Translations under genes and position numbers: made by a program | Notes under the pieces: model-generated | Seen by the model: only the letters and a program-made list of their open reading frames with translations | The model's database searches: none | Told to the model about the DNA's origin: nothing | Shown here: positions 12,505 to 23,882 of the stretch, one piece after another | Layout: the number at the start of each line of letters is the position of its first letter | Numbering within the stretch: the stretch's first letter is position 1 | Assembly (NCBI GenBank): GCA_027405735.1 | Contig: JAPEHQ010000008.1 | Coordinates: forward strand, 186,001-250,000 | Origin: Mucor racemosus | Taxonomy: Eukaryota > Mucoromycota > Mucoromycetes > Mucorales > Mucoraceae | Length of the DNA stretch: 64,000 bases | Reading direction: 5' to 3'

Positions 12505-13102
12505 GTTAAATGTGCTTGAATGGCGATTTGATAGCTACTTGATTGGTTAACCGCTGGGATAAAATAATATGGTGTCATAATGGAGATCCAAGCGTTCTTG
12601 GTAATCGCTGGATAGACTTAGTACGCTAGGAGTTTCTTATATCCGGTACCAAGACTTTTGTAATGAGTACTATGATCTTGTAATAGGTTGAGCCTATTAA
12701 GAAAGAAGTACAAAAGGTGGACGTTGTTGGTGTTACTAACTGTAGTTGACTATTACTTTGGTCAATACTTACTATGTATTAAATGTAATTAATATTGGAC
12801 AAGTAGTATTAAGTAATAGATCGGTTGGGGTTGTGATAATAAGTTTATTTGATTTAAAATTATTAACAAAGGAAAGAAACAGATATTTTCACTAATGTTC
12901 AATATCTGATTCAACATTTACATATTTATATGGATTATCTAACTGAAACTAATTCCTGCAATTATTGTTGAAACATCATGTAATGTGAATCATTACAACT
13001 TTGCACTTTAAATCTTTAATACATGTGGTAGTCAATAGATTGTAAGATGTATTAATACTGTAGAAGGTGGTGATAACGTGTGATACTTGGTGGAATACAG
13101 CA
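12505..13102 (-). mobile_element. LTR-like repeat 2, 5' portion, interrupted
   Basis: On the minus strand this starts TGCTGTATTCCACC and follows the first part of the 540-bp LTR-2 (compare 54822 downward). It is interrupted by a 339-bp insertion at 12659-12997, and its own 3' part is absent. Similarity to 43582-44121 and 54284-54822 is clear on both sides of the insertion. Confidence 0.65.
12659..12997. mobile_element. Solo-LTR-like insertion with 5-bp target duplication
   Basis: The 339-bp insertion has 8-bp inverted termini TGTAATGA/TCATTACA. It is flanked by the direct duplication ACTTT (12654-12658 and 12998-13002). The uninterrupted LTR-2 at 54284-54822 shows the empty site with a single ACTTT. 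TG...CA ends plus a 5-bp duplication are typical of LTR retrotransposon integration. No coding content is present. Confidence 0.75.
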
Positions 13103-13497
13103 TACTTTTTAACTTTGCTTCCGCATATCCTCTTTGTTGTTGTAACTGGTTCTAGTCAACCTATTCCCATCATAACCTCCTACAACTGGTCTTCCAACTT
13201 ATAAAATCAAAATTTAGCTATCAAATGTTATATTCTATATCAGCGCTCCTAAAACATATAAATAACTGATCTTTTATACTCATAATTTGACACCTTTATC
13301 TTTTTAAATAAATGTATCTAGTTTTAATTGTATTTTAGCTAATTATTATCATCTTTAGGTATACATATAAACAAACGGCACTTTTTATGTTGATTTTATT
13401 TACAAAATCTGGATAAATCACCGATTATAAAACTTAAAATTCAAAACTGAGGTATTTGTTTTTTATATTCACAATTGATGTATCATTCTTAACTGGA

Positions 13498-13788
13498 TGT
13501 CAAATCCAAAAGTAAAACAATAGTTTAGGAACATAAATTCAAGTCAATTAAACATCAACGGAACCACGGTTCCAGCATGGTATTACAGCATGACATTAAA
13601 GCATGATGTTCCACCATCATGCCACATTAGTATAATAGATAACACCTATAATCCTTATCACATCATCATTTCCCTCAACTCAATTAGTATATAAACCCTC
13701 TTTATTTCTTTTTCATAAACGAGAATCTCTTTACTTGATTAAATTTTCTAGTTTTGTTTAACATAAACATATGCTGATAAATCAACAA
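13498..13788 (+). mobile_element. LTR-like repeat 1 (solo), plus copy
   Basis: This is the inverted partner of 8198-8509. It runs from TGTCAAATCC to ATAAATCAACA and contains AGTATATAAACCCTC. It carries fewer 13-bp ATGCTGTAAT-type units than the left partner and diverges more near its 5' end than in the part next to repeat A. Confidence 0.6.
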
Positions 13789-15060
13789 GCAAGAAGCAAG
13801 AAGGTAGGTCCACCTGAACGAAAGCTACTCTACTATTTTTGTTCCAGTAAAAAATATTGATTCTTCGTCGAGATAATCAAAATAATAGCTCACAATGCAG
13901 CTTACAGCTTATAATAACTGAGTTCCAAAATCGATTTGTTGTAAAAATCGATCAGAAATGATTTAAAAAATAAAATTATTGAATAGTTCATGAACTGCAA
14001 AGTAAGTTGACCTAGCGCATTAAATAGTTTTTGTACAGTTTTAAGTTCTACATCCACTTAAATAAAATTTAAATAAATGCTTTACATTAAATTTTGTGTA
14101 AAATGCGATTGAAATTTTGAAGGTTTTTTGAAGATACACATTATTTTTTATAAGTATATTTTTAATCTAATTAATGGAAATAATGCACAAAAAAATTATC
14201 TATCTATTGAGCTATTTCTAAACCTTCTATCTTCTTTTTTCGCAGAGAAAACAAGATTTTTGTCAAAAAAATTTCAATTTCAGATTTTGGGATGAGGGTA
14301 TATAAGGGAAAAATTGAAGCTAGAAACGAAAGCGTTCCTTTGCACACATTTTTGAGGATATCTCTACGAAAAATTAATATTTTGAAAAGAACTAAATTGA
14401 ATCCGAGAGATATTAACGAGGCTAATGAAATGAATGTGAAAAAAGTGCTGCTCAATTTAACGAATATTCTGCAATCCACTACAAAAATGCCAAAAAACTG
14501 AAAAAATAATAAAAGTGCTCAGAATTTTTTTATACTGAAATATGTTATAGAGCACGTTAAAACAAATAAGTTTTGTTATTAAAAGGTGTTAGTATAGCTT
14601 AATTTTTCGTAGAGATATGGAACCTCAAAGTTTTTAATTTTTGATAGTGAAATACTTGCAAAAATCTGAAACATTAGCACTGAAAAATTAATACCACCTG
14701 CAAAAAATAGGATATTTCTGGATACGCATTTCTGGATTAAAGCTCATTATTTCAGGTACATCGTCAAATATTTTTTTCTTAGCGTTACTTAGTGAAAAAA
14801 AAAAAGTATAGTAGGGATGAAAACTTGGATCCAGTGTTTAAGAGAAAAGCAGTGAGCTGTTCGTGTTTTTGAATCTTTCATGAGATATAAAATAAATTTA
14901 GGAACAGATAGAATAATGCGACTAACTCATATCTAATTAGCAATGTCTAAGGTATATCCTAAAAGTGTCTAGTACGGAGTTAGTTATAGAAAAGAGGGCA
15001 CACTCCAATTTGAAGATTGAAAATTTTGAAAATTCATATTTTCTGTGCTGCTGGGGTATA
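13789..15060 (-). repeat. Repeat family A, copy 2 (right arm of inverted pair)
   Basis: The first part (13789-14656) is almost identical, inverted, to 7332-8197. The remainder to about 15060 is shared with copies at 25.0, 41.7 and 56.4 kb (for example AAAAGAGGGCACACTCC near 14991). It is non-coding. Confidence 0.75.
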
Positions 15061-17038
15061 CTTTAAACCAATTATCTAGCTTGAAGCCTTGTTTTATCAA
15101 TTAGTTCGTCAAAAAATTATAAATAGTCTGCAAGTAATGCTGTCTATTATTCGCTTTACCATTGACTACAAATGCCAAAAACAAAACTGCCGAACTTTAA
15201 AAATAATTAATGCGAACCGATATACCAAAATTTAAACGCAGTTCAGTGTATTTGGGTCTCGAAAACCTTCCAAATTATAATGATAACGCTGGATAAAAAC
15301 CAGAAAAATTGCGTTTTCAACATTATTTGATGTAACGAAGGCAATTTAGAGCTAAAATGCGGAATAGTTGTGCTTACTGATAGAAATAATTGTATAAATT
15401 GTAGATGCAAAAACTCGCCCTCAAAATAATCAGGTTTATGTGAGTTTGGATCTCAGTTTTGAATACAACTTTTATCTAATTAAAGCTTAACATCAACTTA
15501 CTTTGTATACAAGTATATCCTAATATAAGCTGAATACGGTTTGACTGAAAATCACAACTTGTTTCCTTCTTCTTTTTTAATTTAAATATCAGAATGTCTA
15601 ACTTTTCAGCTTTGCCAAAATCCATTTACCTTTGACTTCGTGAGCTCTTGTCTTATACTCTCTATCAAAGAAGAGATTCCGACAATAAAGGCATTATAAA
15701 GTACAACATATTCAATTTCCAGCATGTGAATCCTAATCAGCAACTGTATTTAAATTTACATTTGCTATGTTGAAACTTAATAATGCCACGATGGTTTATG
15801 ATGGCTGTTGCTGAAAAATTAAATCAAGATCCTGGTCGTCGATCTGTAGGTGCAAGCAAAAGCAATTCTAGTTCAACCTAACTGATACAAGAAGTCTATG
15901 ATCATGTTGTTTATACATTCTAATGATATCATGTATATAAAGTCAGTGCAACATGCTTTTTCTACCGCTACTATCATAGTCTCACATCAGCAATTTATCA
16001 AATTTCAACATGACAAACTGTTTCGTGAAAGATATGTGTTAGATATGCTGGTGATATACTATATTTCTGTTGCTATTGTTGTTGCTAATAGATATTGAAA
16101 CAGATAAATCACCATTTACTCTTTTTGATCCATGTGTATAATACATTATCAATCAAAAAATGTAAAACATGAAGTAGGAGATCAAAATCATTCGAAATCA
16201 TCATACACTAATCGAAGCGAACAACACATGTAAAGATCATGTGTAAACAGAAATGTCATATTTGGAATCATGATTTTCTATTCAGTCGATCCATGTATTG
16301 TCAAGAAGATTCTTTTTCCATGAAAACTGAGATTTACGGTATATTAAAGACACTACTAACTCCGTATGTAATGCTTTCATTTTCTCAAACAAAAAAGAAT
16401 TCTATCATTTAACTGTGTCCCGGTTTCTGTGGAAAAATAAATAGCTATTCAATCTCCAGATGAAAATTAATGTGTCGAAACTTTCTTTTATGGTAACCCA
16501 TAAATATACACAGAAATATATACCTCTTCCCTTGGTATTAAGATAACGTATTTTTCAGGATGCGATTAGTATATAGTATATGATGTAAATGATTACTTGG
16601 CTAAACGGTCCTTCATACCGAGGCAATATTGTATATCCGTCCTCCGCATCTTTTTTTTTTCTTTTTATTGGAAGAAATCAGAAAGAAATGATTACTAAAA
16701 TGCTGAAGATGTAACAACTCTGATGGTTCTAAAACATTATGATGTTTGTTGTTTTCTAAAATTTCATACATCTATTGAAGATGGTGGCAATAAATCGGAT
16801 ATTCTATAGAGACAGAAAACTAAATATAAACTAATTAAGTTAAGCCGCGGTTAATGCAATAATGGCCACGACCAGCAATTTTGATTTCGTTGAAAACCCG
16901 AACTAGTTATGTTTATTTTGTTTATTAGTTTATATAATATGATACAGAAAAAAAAAATTAAAGAGAGAATAAAAAGACAAAAAAAATAATAAATGACAAA
17001 AAAAATAAAATGAGTAAAGAGGATATGTTGTAATAAAA
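15061..17038. other. Gene-poor AT-rich region
   Basis: About 2 kb with no gene I can support. A 33-codon ATG ORF at 15783-15884 (PRWFMMAVAEKLNQDPG) looks protein-like in composition but has no recognisable family and no clear upstream exon. The rest is AT-rich, with small ORFs that look random. Confidence 0.4.
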
Positions 17039-20000
17039 TTATTTAAAGAATGGAGAATGAGGTTTTACACCATCAAATGCAGAAAAACTATCTTGAGGTG
17101 TTTTGAGAGGAAATTTACGATTTTGACGTTGACCAGTACGCTCAGCTTCCCAGTCTTCCCATTTCTTCATGATCAATCTCTTTGAATCAAATTTACCATC
17201 TGCATCACCATGTGAATCACCCTTCTTTTCACCTACTACAACACGAGTAGCACCCCAACTGAAATCATCAAAATGCCAGAACGAGTACAAAGGTAGTACC
17301 ATATTCCAAATAGGCAAAGCGCAGATATAAACTATTGTAAAGAATAAACAGATAAACAAAGCAGTTAGTTGCTGTAAAATAAACAAAATAAAAACAGTAT
17401 ATAAACTTACTAATCATCCACATTACATAAACAAACTTGAATGTAGTAATTGCAATTAGCAATGCTGGTAAAATTAAAATAGCGATCAAAAGGCCAAGTG
17501 ATTGCCATTGAGGAGTTGGCGAAATAGCAGTTTGGACAATTAAATAAATAGACATAACAATAGCAGCAGGAAGCACAAATGTACCAATTAAATCAATAAA
17601 AATAGAGAACTGCATAGACAAGAAAGAGATACCACAGAGATCAGATACTAACACTAATTCCATCAAATTATGTACAGTAGAGTTAATCCAGCGACGACGT
17701 TGAGATAACAAGACACCAAATTCATCAGGAACCACAGTACGACAACGAGCATTAGGCACAAACATCATTTGACGTTTGGGGAATGTACGCAACATAAGAG
17801 TAGACAAGAAACGATCTTCACCAAGCAATAACAAATTCTTTTCATGGAGTGTAGTGACAACATTTTGATTGTATTCCAAAATGATATCAGGATTAGCCAA
17901 GATTGGAACCCAAGAGCCATTTTTAGGTGATTTAATACGATACATACTGAAACAACCAGGTAAACAAGTGACCATACCAAATAATGATTCAAAAGCCTTT
18001 GTATAATGATGAGAGATATAATATTCAAAAACTTGAATTGCAGAAACCCAAGAAGCACGCTTATTAGCAATACGAGTTTCACCACAAAGTCCCATAATAG
18101 TAATGTCATTTACCATGGCTGCAACCATATAAGTTAAAGCTTCTGGAAGCACCTCAGTATCTGCATCGACCATTAGAACTGTTTCAAATTTATCAGGTGT
18201 AACACCCTTCATCAACCATGTCATTTTCCAAAAGATTTCATAATCCAATTCACAGAAACGATCATTAAACAATACGCGTTGAAAGAAAGACATTAAAATA
18301 ACTTGAGAATCACGTTTACCACGATTACCAGGCTTAGAGCCTTGTTGTTCTTCTTCAGTACCACATTTAACAATAGTAATACAAGCAGTTCCATTATAGT
18401 GACCAGCATATACCTTGGCCATATTCAATTGCTTTTCACCATCTGCAACAGCAAGGTAAGAACAAGGTTTAGGATTGGCCATAGCAGGAGTTAAATCCAT
18501 CATACTAACAACAATATCAGGTGTAGACGTGGTTTCACCTGCACCAGTAATCAAACCATCAGCAATAACGAAAAATATTTTATGTTTGTTGGAATAAGTA
18601 GTGTTTGATAAACTATCCATGGTGATTCTTAAACCTTCTTCACCTTCTGAATAACATGTAACCAACATGACGGTATAAAGCTCAGTTTCTACAATATCTG
18701 TTTGATTTCCATTAAGACCTAAATTAGAGCTTTGAACACTCAATGTTTGGTTGCCATGGCTGCTGTTGTTATTTGCAGAACTGCTGAATGAATTGACGGA
18801 ATTTTGTGCCATAGGACCATAATTATTGTATGGGCCTGGGATGTGATTAGCAGGATCGTTATTACCACCCTTAATTGAACGCCAAGCTAACCAGTTTGAT
18901 CTACCGCCTGGCTTTGTCAAACGACGAGAAATAAACCATTGAAAAAGACAAGCCATGGAATAACGAATGATAATAATAATAATAATAACAGAAAACATAA
19001 CTGTCATGATAAGATTATCAGCTACGCAACTTGCGGCTTCTTGAGATGCAGTACCAACAGTATATCTTGCAGCAATGCAATGGCGAGCTTCCTTACCAGC
19101 TGGAGTATATAAAAGCGCATATGTCAAATCATTTCCACGAGAAATTCTGATTGCTCTATCAACTTCTTCACCAAAGATGGAAGCATTATTCTTTTGAAAA
19201 TAAGATGTCATATTAAGTACGCTATCACCAATAATGACCATATTAGAGTCATCCATGTTGGCAATACTTGTGCGAATATCAGCCCAGTCAAAACTAATCA
19301 TGTCATTGTTGTTACTATAACTATGCAAACTATCAAGATCAATACAGGAACCATTTGATTGATTCAATGTAGCACCATAAGGACTTGAAAGAGTACAACT
19401 AGGGAGAGTTGGATCAATGTCGCCTTGCTTGAATGAAGTACAATAGTCGTTTGTATCACCATCGAAAATGGAACCAAGCTCCATGCCTTGGAAATCTGAT
19501 GTTAAATTCATATTGATAGATGAAAAGTAACCTTGCATAGTTTCGAATTTATAGACTTGACCGAACACAGAAACTTGTTCTCTTTGAGTTGGTACTCTAA
19601 TACCTTCATCATTAATAGCAGAATAAGAATAACTCAATCTATCTGATGGACACAAATCAATATTCAAACCATAAATAATGTATGCTAATAAACCACACAA
19701 AAAGCCAACCAAGTAACACAATGTAACCTAAATTGATTTTAAATGAATTAATTTCACGTATACTTGATTTGTTAAGTTACAAACCTTTTCTCTCCAAGCT
19801 TGCTGCATGTTTTTATTTGATTTACCAAACCAAACACGAATAATATAAGAGGGATAACAACATGTGCAAAGAAATGCAATCCAAGCCCACCAGTTATTGA
19901 GTGGACTAGGCTCCTTTTCTTCGTCCTGTTCGCTCAAGTCCGACACATTACTGGCAATAGGAATTGCACCATTATTCATTTGTTGTTGTTGTTTTTGTTG

Positions 20001-20531
20001 AGCGAGTTGCATTTGTAAGTTATTTGACATTGGTTGATTATGTGCGTTATGAGGAATACCTCCATTTCCACCTCCATTATCATTATTTCCATTATTAGCC
20101 GTTTTACGACGATTTAAACCAGATGTACGACGTTGGCTTGGCCCTCCGGCACCAAGATTATTCGAAGCATTAATCATACCAGGTCTTGGCCTTTGACGTT
20201 CAGGTCTTGTCAAAGATTTAGATCTATTGATATTAGCGGAACCTCTTTGATATGGACTTGGTTGTAGATTATTTGGGGTGACACCATTTGATGGCCTTGC
20301 TGGTTGGGGCATTCTATTAGTAGGAGGTCCTCCGGGTAAATTTTGTCGTTGTTGATGTTGCTGTTGTTGCTGATACATGTAATTTTCTGATGCTCTTTGT
20401 CGATTTAAATTATGTTGATCAATCAGATTAGATGAACGATTAGTTTGAGGATAACCATGTTGATAATTATTGTTACTATATCTATTATTTGGATGGTATT
20501 CACCATTATTTTGATGAGGTGGATTTGACAT
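17039..20531 (-). CDS. Chitin synthase, class IV (Chs3/ChsD-like)
   Basis: Three exons, 20531-19785, 19727-17411 and 17331-17039, stay in phase and give 1118 aa. Residues 1-215 are Asn/Gln/Pro-rich and low in complexity. Two N-terminal transmembrane segments flank a luminal Asn-rich region of about 210 residues, in the position of the cytochrome-b5-like region of this class. The catalytic block follows: [11 protein letters not shown] near 604, MVDADTEV near 766, [19 protein letters not shown] near 884 and [10 protein letters not shown] near 923. C-terminal membrane helices and [14 protein letters not shown] near 1045 end the protein. This is the class IV enzyme, which makes much of the bulk wall chitin in yeasts and depends on regulators such as Chs4 in yeast. 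The last intron must use the CAATAG acceptor at 17332; an upstream CAG would break frame. A long poly(T)-rich leader lies just upstream of the ATG. Confidence 0.94.
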
Positions 20532-20541
20532 CTTGTCCTTT

Positions 20542-20577
<36 letters not shown>

Positions 20578-20958
20578 AAATTCTAAATGTATGAAAAAAG
20601 GCACAAAAAGTCAAAAAATGAAAAGAAAAAAAGTGAAAGAAGGTAAAAAAACAAGAAAGGAAAAGAGATAAAAATATTGCTTCCGTATGATGATCAAGAT
20701 ATACGCATTTGAAGGCTTCAATTGACATTTAAAAATAAAAATTTTCGACTGAATTAAGTTGATATGTCTTGGATTTTACGCCATACATTCATGTCCCTGG
20801 AAATTAGGCGGCGAACCTTTTTTTTTTCCAGCTGAGCTAGTTACCTATTTGAGTTGTGTTTATTTATATACATCAAATGTCGATTGCTGAGGAATTGCGT
20901 GAAACTTGTTTACATTACATCGATTCAGATGGTTGCTATGAAAACAAATTTTATTTAT

Positions 20959-20972
20959 GTAACCATGGCAAC
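20959..20972. promoter_or_regulatory. RFX/Crt1-type X-box
   Basis: GTAACCATGGCAAC fits the RFX X-box pattern (GTNRCC, 2-bp spacer, RGYAAC) at every position. It lies about 430 bp upstream of the class IV chitin synthase and 1.2 kb upstream of Nhp6. A similar half site, GGTTGCTATG, lies near 20931. Fungal RFX factors (Crt1/Rfx1) bind such sites; which gene it controls is unknown. Confidence 0.5.
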
Positions 20973-21001
20973 CATTACTGATATTGGAATTGATCCACCG
21001 T

Positions 21002-21022
21002 TGAGTCATTTTGAGTGACTCA
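21002..21022. promoter_or_regulatory. Inverted pair of AP-1/Gcn4-like sites
   Basis: TGAGTCA at 21002-21008 and TGACTCA at 21016-21022 are separated by 7 bp. They match the bZIP consensus TGASTCA and sit 30 bp from the X-box. The inverted arrangement is unlikely by chance, but function is inferred only. Confidence 0.4.
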
Positions 21023-22164
21023 GCGATATAGATAAATTATACAAACAGAATTACTCTAATGAAACGGAAATTAAATGTCTTGCCATATTTATTTTTAACA
21101 GCAACTCATATGCTGTTTTATTTATATCATTTATTACATCAAATTTGCAATGAAAGCTGCTAAAACATTGACAAATTTAATTCGATTATCCGATAAAACT
21201 AAAAAATAGCAATTATGAAGCGAAAGGAGGTACAACAAAAAAGATAATATTTCCCAAACAAGAAACAAAAATTCTACTCAACAACGAGAATTGCAACTAT
21301 TCTAAGTTGCTGCAAGTACAAAAAAAAGATCTAAAATTGTGATCTTAGCGCAACAATTATTTTTCCTTGATGTCTCACATTTAAATAATTTTATCTACAT
21401 CTGCTTTTTATGAAAAAGGATGAAATCACATTTGTATTATCGAATTTCCTTATTATTATAAAGGATAATATTTTTTTCTCATAGAAAACATGTTGTTTTG
21501 TAACGCAATTTATTAATCATTCTAGGGCTTAGTAAATTACACTACACGTGTTTTTATGTATGTTGTTAGGCCATGTTACTGGCTTGAGAGCTTCTAAATA
21601 ATCCCGAGAGATTACGTGGTGCGCATTCCGAGTTGTAATCATCATCATGCCCCTTCCATACGTGACTGTAATGATGCAGCAATATCATGAATGATTGGAC
21701 ATCTTGATACCAACTTGATTCTTACTGGTAGTTGCGATTGCCGGCCTCCCTTCTACACTGCTATTTTTTTACCGCTTTTAACACTCACCTTATTATTTTT
21801 TACACTTATTCTCTCTCACACAACTTTGTAGTATTAAAAGGTAAAGTATAATAAAAGCTCCTCTCTCATTATACACTATACAGTGTGTAGGCGATAATAT
21901 TTTTTTTTTATTTTTTTTTTTTTTTAAAAAATTAAACACTTGCCTTCTCTATATATCCATCCCCTACCCTTATTTCCTATACATGAAAAAATATTTTTTT
22001 TTATAAAACGTGTTTTAATCAACATGTAAATAACTGGGTCCCCCCTTTTTTTTTTGTATTGCTATATCAAAGATATATAATACAAGGAAACGCATACACA
22101 CTGTATATACATCTGATGATGAATTTAAAATCCGCATAACAGAAACTCATCATTTCATTATTAG

Positions 22165-22556
22165 ATGCCCAAAGAAATTCAAAAGGTTACCAAGCGCGAA
22201 ACAAAGAAGAGAGGAAAGAAGGACCCTAATGCTCCCAAGCGTGGTTTGTCTGCATACATGTTCTTTTCTCAAGATCAACGTGCTCAAGTCAAGGAAGAAA
22301 ATCCAGAAGCCTCATTTGGTACGTAAATTATTAATTTTTATATTAAATTTTAAATGTATTAATGAATTTTTATTAGGTACTCTTGGTAAGCTTCTTGGTG
22401 AAAAGTGGAAGTCTATGAGTGATGCTGAAAAGAAGGTATTTACTAGTATTTTTTTTTATATTATAAAGCAAACACTAACATCATTATTAGCCCTACAATG
22501 ATAAGGCTGAAGCTGATAAGAAGCGTTATGAAGATGAAAAGGCTGCCCTCAAATAA
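22165..22556 (+). CDS. nhp6: Nhp6-like HMG-box non-histone chromatin protein
   Basis: Three exons (22165-22318, 22377-22435, 22491-22556) give 92 aa, the same size as yeast Nhp6A/B. A Lys/Arg-rich N-terminus ([17 protein letters not shown]) precedes one HMG box with the expected landmarks: [17 protein letters not shown], the intron at [13 protein letters not shown], and [17 protein letters not shown]. It binds and bends DNA non-specifically and assists nucleosome remodelling and transcription (FACT partner in yeast). The first intron has a GTACGT donor. The ATG is the first after a short AT-rich leader with no upstream in-frame ATG. Confidence 0.95.
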
Positions 22557-22639
22557 ATAAATATCACACAAAATCTATGAAAAATCGTTATAATGATATC
22601 CTCTTTTTTCTCCTTGGCTAAATCAAATAAAAATTTAAA

Positions 22640-22670
22640 TATTCTCAAAAAAAAAAAAAAAAAAACCTCC
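22640..22670. repeat. A homopolymer in shared 3' region
   Basis: A run of about 19 A residues lies in the short spacer between the convergent ends of the Nhp6 gene (22556) and the neugrin-like gene (22725). It probably belongs to 3' flanking sequence and may be length-variable. Confidence 0.6.
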
Positions 22671-22724
22671 CAGTTTTTCACACATAACAACGCGCGTCTT
22701 TATTCATTTTATTGGTTGAGTAAT

Positions 22725-23882
22725 TTATTTGGTATCATCATGTTGCTCCTTTTTGTAAGAATCGCTTTTAAATCTACGATCACCTGCCGCATTGTTATTA
22801 TCTCTGGTTTGACGATTAAATGATCTTCTTTCTTGATCGTCATTGTTGCTTCTTCTAAAGGGTTTTCTATCATTAAATGGCCTTTTTTCTTGAACGTCAT
22901 TAAATCTTCTATAAGGTCTCCTTTCAGCATCTCCATTATCGCTTTTAAAAGGCTGTTTTTCATTATCATAACTTGCTCTTCCAAATGATCTTCTCTCTCT
23001 ATCGTTATTATCTCTTCTGAAAGATCTCCTTTCTCCATCATCATTATCGCTTCTAAATGGCCTTCTTTCGCCATCAGATCTATCAAAATCTTTTCTAAAA
23101 GGCTTTCGTTCGCTATCAAAAGATCTATCATTACCAAAGCTTCTTTGACGATCACCATTATAAGGTCCTCTCTCTTGTTGATCATTTCTGTAAGAGTTTC
23201 TTCTTGGTTGATCATCAAAATGTGATCTGCTGTCGAAATTTCTTTGACGATCGCCATTGTAAGGTCGTCTTTCTTCTTGATCTCTAAAAGATCTCAGAGG
23301 TCGACCATCTTCATTATCAAATCTTGGTCTTCTATCACCAAAACTATCATCATTTCCTTCAAAAGATCTTCTCTTATACATGGCATTTGACCAATTGTTG
23401 TTACCGCCTCTCTCTTCTCTTCTAGTTGAAATATCTTGCACCTTTTCTGCCGTATTTTTATTCCAAAATTTCTTGGGATTCTCTTCAGGAATATTATAAG
23501 TTTTCTTGAATTCTTTTCTGCGTTCGCCCATTGCTTCATAACGATTTTTTTCTTGTCTAACGCCGTCTTGAGCTTGTGGAATATACTTGGATTTTAAAAT
23601 CCTTCTAACACCTTCGACAGATAGTTTAAATTCTCTTGATAAGGTTACTACATTGTAAACTTCGGGTTGCTATGCGAATGTGCTTTATTTTTAGTTTCAA
23701 TGATATTTTTAGCTAAATTGTTTAACTCTTACCGTGGCTGCCAAAGCTCGGATTTTCTCCATCGTAGGTCTTGATACTCGTTTCTTGGGTGCCCAATTGG
23801 GGGTTGCTGTTGCTGCTGCACCTGCCTCGGTGGAGAATAATCGAGCATTAACGGACTTGAGTCGAAAAATTGATTTAAACAT
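22725..23882 (-). CDS. Neugrin/Rrg9-like mitochondrial protein with Arg/Asp-rich tail
   Basis: Two exons, 23882-23733 and 23669-22725, give 364 aa. The N-terminus (MFKSIFRLKSVNARLFST) looks like a mitochondrial presequence. Residues about 30-110 match the neugrin/Rrg9 pattern: RPTMEKIRALAAT, VYNVVTLSREFKLSVEGVRRILKSKYIP and a following KNRYEAMGERRKEFKKTY segment. Rrg9 is needed for respiratory growth and mitochondrial genome maintenance in yeast, and neugrin assists mitoribosome assembly in animals. The C-terminal 220 residues are a degenerate repeat of E-R-R-x-F-R-x-D-N-D-D units, far longer than in yeast Rrg9 and probably disordered and RNA-binding. An upstream ATG at 24026 is in frame, but the segment lacks similarity and would mask the presequence, so I use 23882. 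Confidence 0.8.

Larger units (their letters stand above)
20532..22164. other. Divergent promoter region, chitin synthase / Nhp6
   Basis: The 1.6-kb region between two divergent genes starts with T-rich homopolymer runs (20533-20580) next to the chitin synthase ATG and has further T runs near 21900-21930 and 22045-22058 on the Nhp6 side. It contains an X-box-like site and a pair of AP-1-like sites, annotated separately. I see no additional gene. Confidence 0.5.

Noticed and set aside
12202..12519. 105-codon plus-strand ORF in repeat B
   Set aside because: The ORF is broken in the second copy (48080-48400) and its composition looks non-coding. It starts in repeat DNA and ends in an LTR fragment.
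15783..15884. 33-codon ATG ORF with protein-like composition
   Set aside because: It is too short, with no convincing upstream exon, no recognised family and no conserved neighbour. I leave it as part of the gene-poor region.
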